Shown here piece after piece: positions 23,104 to 31,948 of a DNA stretch of 32,043 bases. Source of the DNA: an uncultured Altererythrobacter sp. (lineage in GTDB: Bacteria > Pseudomonadota > Alphaproteobacteria > Sphingomonadales > Sphingomonadaceae). Under the pieces are notes generated by a model, which was not told the DNA's origin, did no database searches, and was given only the letters and a program-made list of their open reading frames with translations. How positions within the stretch are numbered: position 1 is the stretch's first letter; the number at the start of each line of letters is the position of its first letter. Both the position numbers and the translations under genes were made by a program. The stretch is from assembly GCA_946885545.1 (NCBI GenBank), contig CAMPGP010000004.1, forward strand, positions 1 through 32,043. The letters are read 5' to 3'.

Positions 23104-24201
23104 ATGGCTATGAACATGCAACAGACCATCGATCCTGCAGGCGTCGCCCCGGCGGCACCCTCGCCGCGCATGCCCGCCAAGCCCGCCATCGCGGACGACA
23201 AGGCCATGCTGCGCGCCGCGCGCGATCTGACCAAGGATCTCGCGCAGGCGCGCCCGGCGATCTACTGGAGCGACATGCTGCTGTCCGCCGGGCTGGGCTA
23301 CGGCGCGCTTGCCGGTGCAATCCTGGTCGAGAGCGTTCCGCTCGCCTTCGCGCTGGGCTTCGTCGCCGCGCTGGCGCTCTATCGCGCGCTGCTGTTCATC
23401 CACGAGCTGTCGCATATCCACCGCGACGCGCTGCCCGGCTTTCGGCTCGGGTGGAACCTCGCCGTCGGCATTCCGATGCTCACGCCCTCGTTCATGTACG
23501 AAGGGGTTCACACGCTGCATCACGCGCGCACCCGCTACGGCACGGTGGAGGATCCCGAGTACCTTCCGCTGGCGCTGATGAAGCCGTGGAGCCTGCCGCT
23601 GTTCGTCGCGATCGCGCTGCTCGCGCCGTTCGCGTTGCTGTTCCGTTTCGCGATTCTGGTGCCGCTCGGCGCGGTGATCCCGGCGGTGCGCAAGGTGGTT
23701 TGGGAGCGGTTCTCGGCGCTCTCGATCAATCCCGACTTCCGCCGCCGTGTGCCCGAGGGCGACTTGCGCGGACGAGTGTTCTGGCAGGAACTGGGCGGCA
23801 GCGTCTGGGCGCTCGCGCTGATCGGCAGCCCGTTCGCGCTGGGCTGGCGGCCGCTGCTGATCGCGCTCGCGATACTGTCGCTGACCGCGGTGCTGAACCA
23901 GCTTCGCACGCTGGTCGCGCACCTGTGGGAGAACGATGGCGAACCGATGACGGTGACGGCGCAGTTCCTAGATTCGGTGAACGTTCCGCCGCCCGGCCGC
24001 ATCGCCGAGATCTGGGCCCCGGTTGGCCTGCGCTACCATGCGCTGCACCATCTCCTGCCCAGCATGCCCTATCATTCGCTGGGCGAGGCGCACCGGCGGC
24101 TCGCCTCGCACCTCGGCACGGGATCGACCTACGACGGGGCGAACCATCCCGGAATGTGGACTCTGGTGCTGCGAATCGCGCGGAGCACGATGCGCCGCTG
24201 A
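23104..24201 (+). CDS. membrane fatty acid desaturase family protein
   Basis: 365 residues. The three histidine clusters of di-iron membrane desaturases are present: HELSHIHRD, HTLHHARTRYG and HALHHLLP. Hydrophobic pairs lie before and between them (SAGLGYGALAGAILV, FALGFVAALALYRALLF, LPLFVAIALLAPFALLF, WRPLLIALAILSL). It probably inserts a double bond or hydroxyl group into a fatty acyl or related lipid at the inner membrane; the exact substrate is unknown. The first 33 residues are polar and Pro/Ala-rich. ATGs at 23104 and 23110 are both possible starts. It ends before a strong bidirectional terminator at 24225-24256. Confidence 0.9.
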   Translation: MAMNMQQTIDPAGVAPAAPSPRMPAKPAIADDKAMLRAARDLTKDLAQARPAIYWSDMLLSAGLGYGALAGAILVESVPLAFALGFVAALALYRALLFIHELSHIHRDALPGFRLGWNLAVGIPMLTPSFMYEGVHTLHHARTRYGTVEDPEYLPLALMKPWSLPLFVAIALLAPFALLFRFAILVPLGAVIPAVRKVVWERFSALSINPDFRRRVPEGDLRGRVFWQELGGSVWALALIGSPFALGWRPLLIALAILSLTAVLNQLRTLVAHLWENDGEPMTVTAQFLDSVNVPPPGRIAEIWAPVGLRYHALHHLLPSMPYHSLGEAHRRLASHLGTGSTYDGANHPGMWTLVLRIARSTMRR

Positions 24202-24224
24202 ACACGCCGCGCCGGAGCATGCGA

Positions 24225-24256
24225 AAAGGGCCGCTCCCGTTGGGGAGCGGCCCTTT
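24225..24256. terminator. bidirectional terminator between desaturase and lipoprotein genes
   Basis: AAAGGGCCGCTCCC and GGGAGCGGCCCTTT pair perfectly (14 bases) around a four-base loop. A- and T-tracts form the stem ends, so it can serve both convergent genes. Confidence 0.85.
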
Positions 24257-24278
24257 CCTTATGGACTTGAGGACGCGA

Positions 24279-24578
24279 TCAGTCGGTTTCGACCGTCAGC
24301 GTGGGGTCCCCGTCGACATCGGCGCGGACGCGGGTGTCCTCGTCGCCGACATTGGCTTCGATGCCGTCTTCGCCGATGCTGACGCTGTCGCCGTCGGTGG
24401 CAGCACCGTCCTCGTCGACGACAACGGTCGTCTCGGTCGCAGCGGGCACGGTGTCCTGCACCACGACGGTGTCTTCGCCCTCGGGCGCCGTTTCGGGGGC
24501 GTTGGCGTCGCTGCAGGCGCCGAGCGCGAGTGCGGCGGCGAGGACGGGCAGGGCGGCGGGCAGTTTGAAAGTCTTCAT
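24279..24578 (-). CDS. small acidic lipoprotein
   Basis: 99 residues. A signal sequence of lipoprotein type (MKTFKLPAALPVLAAALA) leads into the lipobox LGAC, so Cys22 should be lipidated. The mature part is very acidic and rich in Asp, Glu, Thr and Val (EGEDTVVVQDTVPAATE, VVVDEDGAATDGDS), with no recognised domain and probably disordered. AAGGAG lies about eight bases before the ATG at 24578. It stands alone between the desaturase terminator and lptG. A frame extension upstream to 24911 overlaps lptG and is not used. The function is unknown. Confidence 0.85.
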   Translation of the reverse strand: MKTFKLPAALPVLAAALALGACSDANAPETAPEGEDTVVVQDTVPAATETTVVVDEDGAATDGDSVSIGEDGIEANVGDEDTRVRADVDGDPTLTVETD

Positions 24579-24646
24579 GCCGGGTCTCCTTTGTGTCGAC
24601 ATTGTGGCATAGACTCGCAGCGCGCGATTGAGTTCCGCTCCGCGTG

Positions 24647-25744
24647 CTATTCTTCGGTTCGTACCAGCACGGTTTCGCCGATCAGCAGAAACAGCAGGAA
24701 CGGGGCCCACGCGGCGAGTAGCGGGGGGTATCCCCCGAAACTGCCCATCGCGAGCGCGGCATTGTCGACTACGAAGTAGGCGAAGCCCAGCGCCATTGCG
24801 ATGATCGCGCGCAGGAAAAGCTGGCCCGACCTTGCGAGGCCGAATGCCGCGATCGCCCCGAGCAGCGGCATGAGGAAGGCCGAGAGCGGCCCGGAGAGCT
24901 TGTGCCACCATTTGGCACGCAATTCGTCGGTGCGGCGACCGACCTCCTCGTAGGCGCTGATCGACTGGTAGAGCTCGATGAAGTTCTGCGCGTCGGGATC
25001 GATACTCTCGAGCTCGATCTGCGCCGGGGTCAGTCCTTCAGCGACGACGAGCCGGTCGAGGCGCGATGTGCTTGCGGTGGCGACGTCGAACCGGGTGGCG
25101 TCCTCCAGCAGCCAACCCAGACCCGCATAGCGCGCGGTCTTGGCGCGAACCTGCTCGACCAGCGCGCCGCCGTCTCCACGGCGATACCAGGTCACGCCGC
25201 GCATGGTGATCGCGTCGCCGCGACCGGAAAGCGAGGCGGCCGAAAGAATGTCGTTTCCGGCCGTGAGATAGACGTTGGAGCGCACGCCCGAATCCTGCGG
25301 CACCGGACCGAATTCGTTCGCCTCCCACGCCTTGAGCGTGGCCGTCGCGCGCGTCACGACCGCTTCGTTGAAGACGAAGCTGACCACCGAGACCACGCCG
25401 GCAGCGAGCAGCAGCGGAGCGAGGACCTGATGCGCCGAAAGGCCCGCCGCCTTCATCGCGATGACTTCGCTGTTCTGGTTGAGCGTGACGAGCCCGATGA
25501 TCGTCGCCAGCAGCACCGAATAGGGCAGGAACCGCGCGACCAACTGCGGGACCCGCAAGGTGATGTAGGTCCACAGCTCGGCCTGGCCGTTGCCCTCGAC
25601 CGCGAGGATCTCGCCGCTCGTGCTCAACAGATCGAGCATCATGAGCACGAGCACCAGGATCGCGAGCATCGCCACGATGCGCACGGCGAGCAGCTTCGCC
25701 AGATAGACCGTCAGCGTGCGCGAGGGAAAGAAATCGAACTGCAT
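24647..25744 (-). CDS. lptG: LPS export ABC transporter permease LptG
   Basis: 365 residues, the standard size. Three N-terminal helices are followed by a periplasmic beta-jellyroll domain (about residues 130-270) and three C-terminal helices (GPLSAFLMPLLGAIAAFGLARSGQ and onward). With LptF it forms the inner-membrane pair that, powered by LptB, extracts lipopolysaccharide and hands it to LptC and LptA. The N-terminal DFFPSRTLTVYLAKLLAVRIV and the LNQNSEVIAMKAAGLS coupling segment are typical. It lies nine bases after lptF. The order F then G places it as LptG, which the NSEVIAMKAAG motif supports. Confidence 0.92.
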   Translation of the reverse strand: MQFDFFPSRTLTVYLAKLLAVRIVAMLAILVLVLMMLDLLSTSGEILAVEGNGQAELWTYITLRVPQLVARFLPYSVLLATIIGLVTLNQNSEVIAMKAAGLSAHQVLAPLLLAAGVVSVVSFVFNEAVVTRATATLKAWEANEFGPVPQDSGVRSNVYLTAGNDILSAASLSGRGDAITMRGVTWYRRGDGGALVEQVRAKTARYAGLGWLLEDATRFDVATASTSRLDRLVVAEGLTPAQIELESIDPDAQNFIELYQSISAYEEVGRRTDELRAKWWHKLSGPLSAFLMPLLGAIAAFGLARSGQLFLRAIIAMALGFAYFVVDNAALAMGSFGGYPPLLAAWAPFLLFLLIGETVLVRTEE

Positions 25745-25753
25745 CGGTGCGGG

Positions 25754-26977
25754 TTACTCGGCGGGGGCCAGATCGGGCGTGCGGGGACGGCGCCAGCCGA
25801 ACAGACGGCGGATGCGCTTCCCCGCCTTGTCGAACGCGGTCTCGAGCGCGCCGATCGGCTGCCCGCCGGGCACGATCGCGACCTTGTAGTACATCCACCC
25901 GATCAGCGCGGCGAAGAGCACGAAGGGCAGCCAAAGCGCCAGGATCGGATCGAACCGTCCGAGCGAGGCGATGTCCTCCCCATACTGGTTCACCTTGTGG
26001 TAGGCGACGACCATCACGATCGAGACGAAGACTCCGAGCGCGCTGGTCGATCGCTTGGGCGGGATCGCCAGCGCGACGGCGAGCAGCGGCATGAGCGCCA
26101 TCATCACGACCTCGACCATGCGGAAGTTGAAGCTCGCCAGGCTCGCGTCGCGCTTGGCTTCGGAGGCGTCGTCGTTCCACCCGACGCGCAGCAGTTCGGG
26201 CAGAATGTATTCGCGCTCGGCGTCGCCGCGGGCGCGGAAGGCCTCGATCTGGGGCAGGTCGATTGGCAGGTCGTGCCGGGTGAAGCTGAGCACGCGCGGG
26301 GTCTGGTTCCCGGTGTCCTGCACGATCGTGCCTTCGGTGAGGCGCAGGATGATCGTGTCGGGGCTGTCGGTAGTGGCGAGGAAGGCGCCTTCCTGCGCGG
26401 TGATCGAGAGCACCTGGCCCTTGTCGTTCGCGACGCGCGCGAAGATGCCCTGCAACCGGCGCCCGTCGTCCTCGCTCGCCTCGATCCGCAGCGCCATGCG
26501 GTCGGCCAGCGTGGTGAACTCGCCGACCTTGATCGACGCGCCCAGTGCGCCTGAGCGCAGTTCGTATTCGAGCTGCTCGTAATAGTAGCGGCTGACCGGC
26601 TGAACGTAGAACACCAGCGCCACGTTGACCGCCATCAGCAGCGCGGTGATGATGTAAGGGACGCGCAGCAGCCGGAAATAGGACAGGCCCACCGCGCGCA
26701 TCACGTCGAGCTCGCTCGACGTCGCCAGCTTGCGGAATGCGAGCAGGATGCCGAGCAGCAGGCCGAGCGGGATCGCGAGGCTGGCGTATTCGGGGATCAG
26801 CGCGCCGAGCATCTTGAACACGACGCCCACCGGGCCGCCTTCGACCGCGACAAAATCGAACAGCCGCAGCATCTTGTCGAGCAGGAGGAGCGACGCCGCG
26901 ATCGCGAACACGCCGAGCATCGGCAGGAGCACCAGCCGGAGGATGTACCGATCGAGCGAAGGAATGGATCTGAGCAA
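25754..26977 (-). CDS. lptF: LPS export ABC transporter permease LptF
   Basis: 407 residues with the same fold as LptG: N-terminal helices (YILRLVLLPMLGVFAIAASLLLL and next), the SSELDVMRAVGLS coupling segment, a periplasmic jellyroll at about residues 140-290, then helices with MMALMPLLAVALAIPPKRS. The tail of about 35 residues is basic and Pro-rich. The start is a TTG at 26977; no ATG or GTG near it would keep the first helix whole (the next ATG, codon 20, cuts into it), and no strong ribosome site is visible. It is followed by lptG after nine bases; clpS lies upstream on the same strand. Confidence 0.9.
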   Translation of the reverse strand: MLRSIPSLDRYILRLVLLPMLGVFAIAASLLLLDKMLRLFDFVAVEGGPVGVVFKMLGALIPEYASLAIPLGLLLGILLAFRKLATSSELDVMRAVGLSYFRLLRVPYIITALLMAVNVALVFYVQPVSRYYYEQLEYELRSGALGASIKVGEFTTLADRMALRIEASEDDGRRLQGIFARVANDKGQVLSITAQEGAFLATTDSPDTIILRLTEGTIVQDTGNQTPRVLSFTRHDLPIDLPQIEAFRARGDAEREYILPELLRVGWNDDASEAKRDASLASFNFRMVEVVMMALMPLLAVALAIPPKRSTSALGVFVSIVMVVAYHKVNQYGEDIASLGRFDPILALWLPFVLFAALIGWMYYKVAIVPGGQPIGALETAFDKAGKRIRRLFGWRRPRTPDLAPAE

Positions 26978-27063
26978 GGGTTCCGGCCGGAGGCTGCGTT
27001 TCGAACCGCCCTAGCGTGAAAAATTCATCCGGTCATGCCCCTGCGTGACCGGATCGTTGCACA

Positions 27064-27441
27064 TCACGCCTTCTCGAGCGTGCACTGGAGCGGGTGCTGG
27101 TTCTGGCGCGCGAAGTCCATCACCTGGTTCACCTTGGTCTCCGCGACTTCGTAGGGGAAGATGCCGCACACGCCCACGCCGCGCTGGTGGACGTGGAGCA
27201 TGACACGGGTCGCCTGTTCCATGTCCATGCGGAAGAAGCGCTTGAGGACCATAACCACGAATTCCATCGGGGTGTAGTCGTCGTTGAGCATCAGCACCTT
27301 GTACTGGCTCGGCTTCTTGGGCTTGGAGCGGGTGCGGGTGGCGATCCCAACCTGGCCCGCACCGTCGCCGTCGCGATCCGAATCGCCCGCACCGGTGGTG
27401 CGGGGGCGAAGATCGAGAGCGGAGGCGAGGGTGAAGGTCAT
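27064..27441 (-). CDS. clpS: ATP-dependent Clp protease adaptor ClpS
   Basis: 125 residues from the ATG at 27441. The core begins near residue 43 ([21 protein letters not shown]), with the N-end-rule pocket residues N54, D55 and D56, and H83 in [22 protein letters not shown] follows in the usual place. It delivers proteins with destabilising N-terminal residues to ClpA-ClpP. The 42-residue N-terminal extension is Asp/Gly and Arg/Lys-rich and longer than in E. coli; the extension that blocks or feeds ClpA is naturally variable. It stands alone between the phasin and lptF. Confidence 0.95.
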   Translation of the reverse strand: MTFTLASALDLRPRTTGAGDSDRDGDGAGQVGIATRTRSKPKKPSQYKVLMLNDDYTPMEFVVMVLKRFFRMDMEQATRVMLHVHQRGVGVCGIFPYEVAETKVNQVMDFARQNQHPLQCTLEKA

Positions 27442-27535
27442 GGGTTCGCAATATCGTATGGCGCGCGCAATCTGCAAGACGCGGGCGCAAGATGGGCCAG
27501 CGCTATTGCGGGCCGGTTAACATCGCGCGCGCGAG

Positions 27536-27570
27536 AAAAAAGGGCCGGTCAGCGCGTGGCTGACCGGCCC
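27536..27570 (-). terminator. Rho-independent terminator of the phasin gene
   Basis: On the minus strand a perfect 12-base stem, GGGCCGGTCAGC with GCTGACCGGCCC (27570-27559 and 27553-27542), and a five-base loop are followed by six T. It lies 58 bases after the phasin stop. Confidence 0.9.
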
Positions 27571-27628
27571 GAATTTCGGGAACCCGGCTCGGGAGAGGAG
27601 AGGCCGGAGTTCCGCGTTGCAAGGGGGC

Positions 27629-28393
27629 TCAGGCCGCCTTGCGAACCTTTTCCATCGCCAGGCTCATGCGGCCCGAGATCGGCGCGGCGACGTCGCCGGC
27701 GAGCTTGACCCACATTTCGGTCGCCTTCGAGAACTGGGCCACGGCAGCGTCGAAGTTGCGGCTGGCGATCTTGCCCTGCAGCTGGACGAGATCAGTCGGA
27801 GACTTCACGGCGGCGAATTCCTTCGCATCGGAAGTCATCGTCTCGACCGCGCCCTTGCCGTCTTCAACGGCGAGCTTGGCCATGTCCTGCATGCCGGCGG
27901 CGAAGATCTTGCCCGATTCAACCATCGCGTCGAGGTTGCCCTTCGAGAAGTCGCGCGCTTCGGCGGCGTATTCGGTGCCCTTGTCGTAGGCGGTCTTGGC
28001 GCGGGTCTGAAGCTCGGCGAGGCCTTCCTTCATCTGCGCGGCATAATCGGTGGTGGCGGTCTTGGCCTTGGTCATGATGGTTTCCTTCGAAATGGGTTTG
28101 GCCGGGGCTTTCGCCGCGGGCTTGCGCTTGGCGGCGACGGCGGCCCGAGGGGCCTTCTTCGCGGCGGCTTTTTTCACGGTCTTCTTCTTGGGCTGGGCCG
28201 CGGCCTTGGCGGCCGGGGCTTTCGCCGGGGTCTTCTGCGCGGGCGCCGGGTCGGCGACCTCGACCGCCGGAGCGGACGCCGCCTCGGCCTTCAGCGCTTC
28301 GGCCTTGCGGGCCGCCGACGCTTCCGTGTAGGCCTTCTCGGCCGCGGCATCGATTTTGGTTTGCGAGCTCTGCGCTTCGGGCGTGGTAGCCAT
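27629..28393 (-). CDS. phasin with basic histone-like N-terminal extension
   Basis: 254 residues from the ATG at 28393, which has AGGA about nine bases upstream. Residues about 50-105 are Ala, Lys and Pro rich (AAKAAAQPKKKTVKKAAAKK) and look like a histone H1 tail. Residues about 108-250 form an amphipathic helical phasin domain (MKEGLAELQTRAKTAYDKG, FAAGMQDMAKLAVEDGKGA, ASRNFDAAVAQFSKATEMW) that coats polyhydroxyalkanoate granules. An internal ATG at 28075 has AAGGA eight bases upstream and would give a normal-size 148-residue phasin. Two PhaR-like sites lie before the gene. It is separated by about 260 bases from phaC on the same strand. Confidence 0.88.
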   Translation of the reverse strand: MATTPEAQSSQTKIDAAAEKAYTEASAARKAEALKAEAASAPAVEVADPAPAQKTPAKAPAAKAAAQPKKKTVKKAAAKKAPRAAVAAKRKPAAKAPAKPISKETIMTKAKTATTDYAAQMKEGLAELQTRAKTAYDKGTEYAAEARDFSKGNLDAMVESGKIFAAGMQDMAKLAVEDGKGAVETMTSDAKEFAAVKSPTDLVQLQGKIASRNFDAAVAQFSKATEMWVKLAGDVAAPISGRMSLAMEKVRKAA

Positions 28394-28429
28394 GTTAGCG
28401 TTCCTGTGCTTCGCGGACGCAATGCCCGC

Positions 28430-28445
28430 ATATGTTGCAGTGCAC
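28430..28445. promoter_or_regulatory. PhaR-like operator half of a pair, upstream of phasin
   Basis: ATATGTTGCAGTGCAC is, with one mismatch, the reverse complement of the site at 28483-28498. TTGCAGTGCA fits the TGC-rich inverted pattern described for PHB regulators of the PhaR type. It lies about 40 bases before the phasin start. Confidence 0.5.
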
Positions 28446-28482
28446 AAAATAGCTATCGCAGGCGCGAAGTCAAGCAGAAATG

Positions 28483-28498
28483 GTGCAGTGCAACATAT
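28483..28498. promoter_or_regulatory. PhaR-like operator, second copy, upstream of phasin
   Basis: GTGCAGTGCAACATAT mirrors the site at 28430-28445, with centres 53 bases apart, about five helical turns. Looping by one repressor is therefore possible. Confidence 0.5.
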
Positions 28499-28654
28499 TC
28501 GATGCCGGCGCGCACGGCCGGCGCGTCGTCGGTTGGCTAACCGCAAGCGACCGTATCGGCCGATGGCGGGCCGCCGCGTCGCTCACGTCTAGCTCGACCG
28601 GGCAACCATAATGGCTGCGACGTTGGGAAAAATGGTCCGATGCCGGGTTGTCGG

Positions 28655-30514
28655 TCAGCGCGTCATTACGTAGCGCCCCGGGGCATCCTCGATGACTTTG
28701 TCGCCCTTTGCACCGGGCCTGCGCTTGCCCTTGGCGGGGACCTTGGCGTCGGCACGCGCTTCAAGCCACTCGAGCCAGTGGGGCCACCAGCTGCCGGGGT
28801 GTTCGGTGGCGCCTTCGACGAAATCCTCGAGCGAGGCGGCGTCGCTGTCGCCGGTCCAGTACTGGTACTTGTTCGCCGCGGGCGGGTTGACGACCCCGGC
28901 GATGTGGCCGGAGCCCGCGAGCACGAAAGTGGTGTCGCCCTTGAAATGGTGGGTCGCGCGCCACACGCTCTCGGCCGGGGCGATGTGGTCCTCGCGGCCG
29001 GCCTGGATGTAGGCCGGGGTCTCGATCAGGCGCAGGTCGATCTTCGTGCCGTCGGCCTCCATCGCGTCGGGCTCGACCAGCTTGTTGTCGCGGTAGAGGT
29101 CGCGCAGGTAGGCGGCGTGCCACTTGCCGGGCAGGTTGGTGACGTCGCCGTTCCAGTGGAGCAGGTCGAACGCCGGGTAGTCGTCGCCCAGCAGGTAGTT
29201 GTTGACCACGTAGTTCCAGATCAGGTCCTTGCCACGCAGCGCGTTGAACGTCGCGGCGAGATAGCGTCCGTCGAGGTATCCTTCGGGCGCAAGCTTGGTG
29301 ATCGCTTCGAGCTGTCCGCCCTCGATGAAGTTGAGCAGCTCGCCCGCCTTCTCGAAATCGACCTGCGCGGTGAAGAACGTGGCGGTTTCGACCTTGTCCG
29401 CCTGTCCTCGGCGCGCGAGGATCGCCAGCGTCGCGGCGAGCGTGGTGCCCGAGACGCAGTAGCCGATCGTGTGGACGCTCGGCACGTCGAGCCGCTCGCG
29501 CACGGTGTCGATCGCGTCCATCTGCGCGCGGATGTAATCGTCCCACACCACGTCGCGCATCGAGGCGTCGGCCGATTTCCAGCTCGCCACGAAGACCGTC
29601 AGCCCCTGGTCGACCGCCCACTTGATAAAGCTCTTCTTGGGCGTGAGGTCGAGAATGTAGAAGCGGTTGATCCACGGCGGGAAGATCACCAGCGGCACGG
29701 CGTAGACGTCCTCGGTCGCGGGCGCATACTGGATCAGTTGGTAGAGCGGGGTCTCGTGGACGACCTTGCCCGGCGTGGCGGCGAGGTTCTCGCCCAGGGT
29801 GAACGCATCCGCGTCGGTGTGGGTCAACTGCCCGCGCTTCAGGTCGGCGATCAGGTGTTGCATGCCCTTGACGAGGTTCTGCCCGCCGGTCTCGATCGTG
29901 CGCTTGAGCACGACCGGGTTGGTGGCGAGGAAGTTGTCGGGGCTCATCGCGTCGAGCAACGCCTGGGTGGCGAACTTGAGCTGCGCCTTCTTGTCCTCAG
30001 GCACCCCTTCCACGTCCTTCGCCGCGCGCATGAAATAATCGGCGAGCATGAGGTAGGTCTGGTGGAGCAGGATATAGGCCGGGTGCTCGCGCCAGGCGGG
30101 GTCGGAGAAACGCCGGTCCTGCCGCGGAAGCTCCAGCGTCTCGCCGTCTCCCTTGCCGGCGCCGCCGAACATCGCGCCGACGACGCCCTGCCACAGCTGC
30201 ATCCCTTCGGCCATCATCGCCTGCGCCTGCGCGGGATCGAACGCAGGGCTGCGCGCCCAGCCTTGCGTCATCAGCATCCATTGCTGCGGCTCGAGCGGGT
30301 TGGCGATGTCGGCCCCGGCGGCGAGCTTCTCGTTCGCGAAGTCGAGCCACATTGCGCGCAGCTGCTCGGCGGTCTCGGTCCATCGCGCCATGTCCGCCTG
30401 CGGCAGCTGCGCAGCAGGGGGCGAGAAGCGCCCGAACATCTCGCGCATCGCCTCTCCCTGCATGTCGAAGAATGTCGCCATATCGAACGTGGGGGAATCC
30501 TGCCGGTCGGCCAT
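28655..30514 (-). CDS. phaC: class I poly(3-hydroxyalkanoate) synthase
   Basis: 619 residues from the ATG at 30514. It polymerises 3-hydroxyacyl-CoA into PHB on granule surfaces. The N-terminal helical domain (about 1-220) is followed by the alpha/beta hydrolase domain with catalytic C353 (GYCVSGT), D509 (GREDHIAP) and H537 (GSGHIAG). The usual GGT after the box reads SGT here. PPWINRFYILDL and WNYVVNNYLLG are family signatures. The Lys/Arg-rich C-terminal tail is normal. An upstream in-frame start at 30565 is weaker. It is divergent from an aminotransferase, with strong palindromes between them, and is followed on the same strand by the phasin. Confidence 0.96.
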   Translation of the reverse strand: MADRQDSPTFDMATFFDMQGEAMREMFGRFSPPAAQLPQADMARWTETAEQLRAMWLDFANEKLAAGADIANPLEPQQWMLMTQGWARSPAFDPAQAQAMMAEGMQLWQGVVGAMFGGAGKGDGETLELPRQDRRFSDPAWREHPAYILLHQTYLMLADYFMRAAKDVEGVPEDKKAQLKFATQALLDAMSPDNFLATNPVVLKRTIETGGQNLVKGMQHLIADLKRGQLTHTDADAFTLGENLAATPGKVVHETPLYQLIQYAPATEDVYAVPLVIFPPWINRFYILDLTPKKSFIKWAVDQGLTVFVASWKSADASMRDVVWDDYIRAQMDAIDTVRERLDVPSVHTIGYCVSGTTLAATLAILARRGQADKVETATFFTAQVDFEKAGELLNFIEGGQLEAITKLAPEGYLDGRYLAATFNALRGKDLIWNYVVNNYLLGDDYPAFDLLHWNGDVTNLPGKWHAAYLRDLYRDNKLVEPDAMEADGTKIDLRLIETPAYIQAGREDHIAPAESVWRATHHFKGDTTFVLAGSGHIAGVVNPPAANKYQYWTGDSDAASLEDFVEGATEHPGSWWPHWLEWLEARADAKVPAKGKRRPGAKGDKVIEDAPGRYVMTR

Positions 30515-30531
30515 GCGATGCGCTCCTCGTA

Positions 30532-30576
30532 GTCGCGGTTCGGTGTGCAATAGCCAAATGCGCATTTAACCGCGAC
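30532..30576. promoter_or_regulatory. nested palindromes between phaC and the aminotransferase
   Basis: GTCGCGGTT (30532-30540) and AACCGCGAC (30568-30576) form a nine-base inverted repeat around 27 bases. Inside lies the perfect palindrome AAATGCGCATTT (30556-30567). This is the shape of an operator in a divergent promoter; the binding protein is unknown. Confidence 0.5.
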
Positions 30577-30637
30577 CGCTATTCCGTTACGAATCCTATG
30601 CGCGAACCTGTCGCGCGTTCCTTACGAGACGAGGTCG

Positions 30638-31843
<1,206 letters not shown>

Positions 31844-31886
31844 TCCGCGCCCGGCCCGCTCCCTCCGGTTTGGAGCAAATCGCGCA

Positions 31887-31914
31887 TTGACGCGATTAAC
31901 ACTCGTTGCATAAC
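31887..31914 (+). promoter_or_regulatory. sigma-70-like promoter with overlapping inverted repeat
   Basis: TTGACG (31887-31892), 16 bases, CATAAC (31909-31914). The inverted repeat AATCGCG...CGCGATT (31878-31884 and 31891-31897) straddles the -35 element and could be an operator. It points to a gene starting near 31949. Confidence 0.4.
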
Positions 31915-31948
31915 GCTTCCTAATTCGTTGGCTTTGCTGGCGATATCG

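Noticed and set aside
24579..24646. GGAAC element upstream of the small lipoprotein gene as an EcfG promoter
   Set aside because: At 16-17 bases downstream the sequence is AGTC/GTCT, two or more mismatches to CGTT, so the match is at chance level.
24902..26554. 550-codon plus-strand frame opposite lptG and lptF
   Set aside because: Arg/Asp/His-rich shadow without motifs over two standard permease genes.
28640..30532. 630-codon plus-strand frame opposite phaC
   Set aside because: PhaC has all catalytic residues in the minus-strand frame. The shadow has no recognisable domain.
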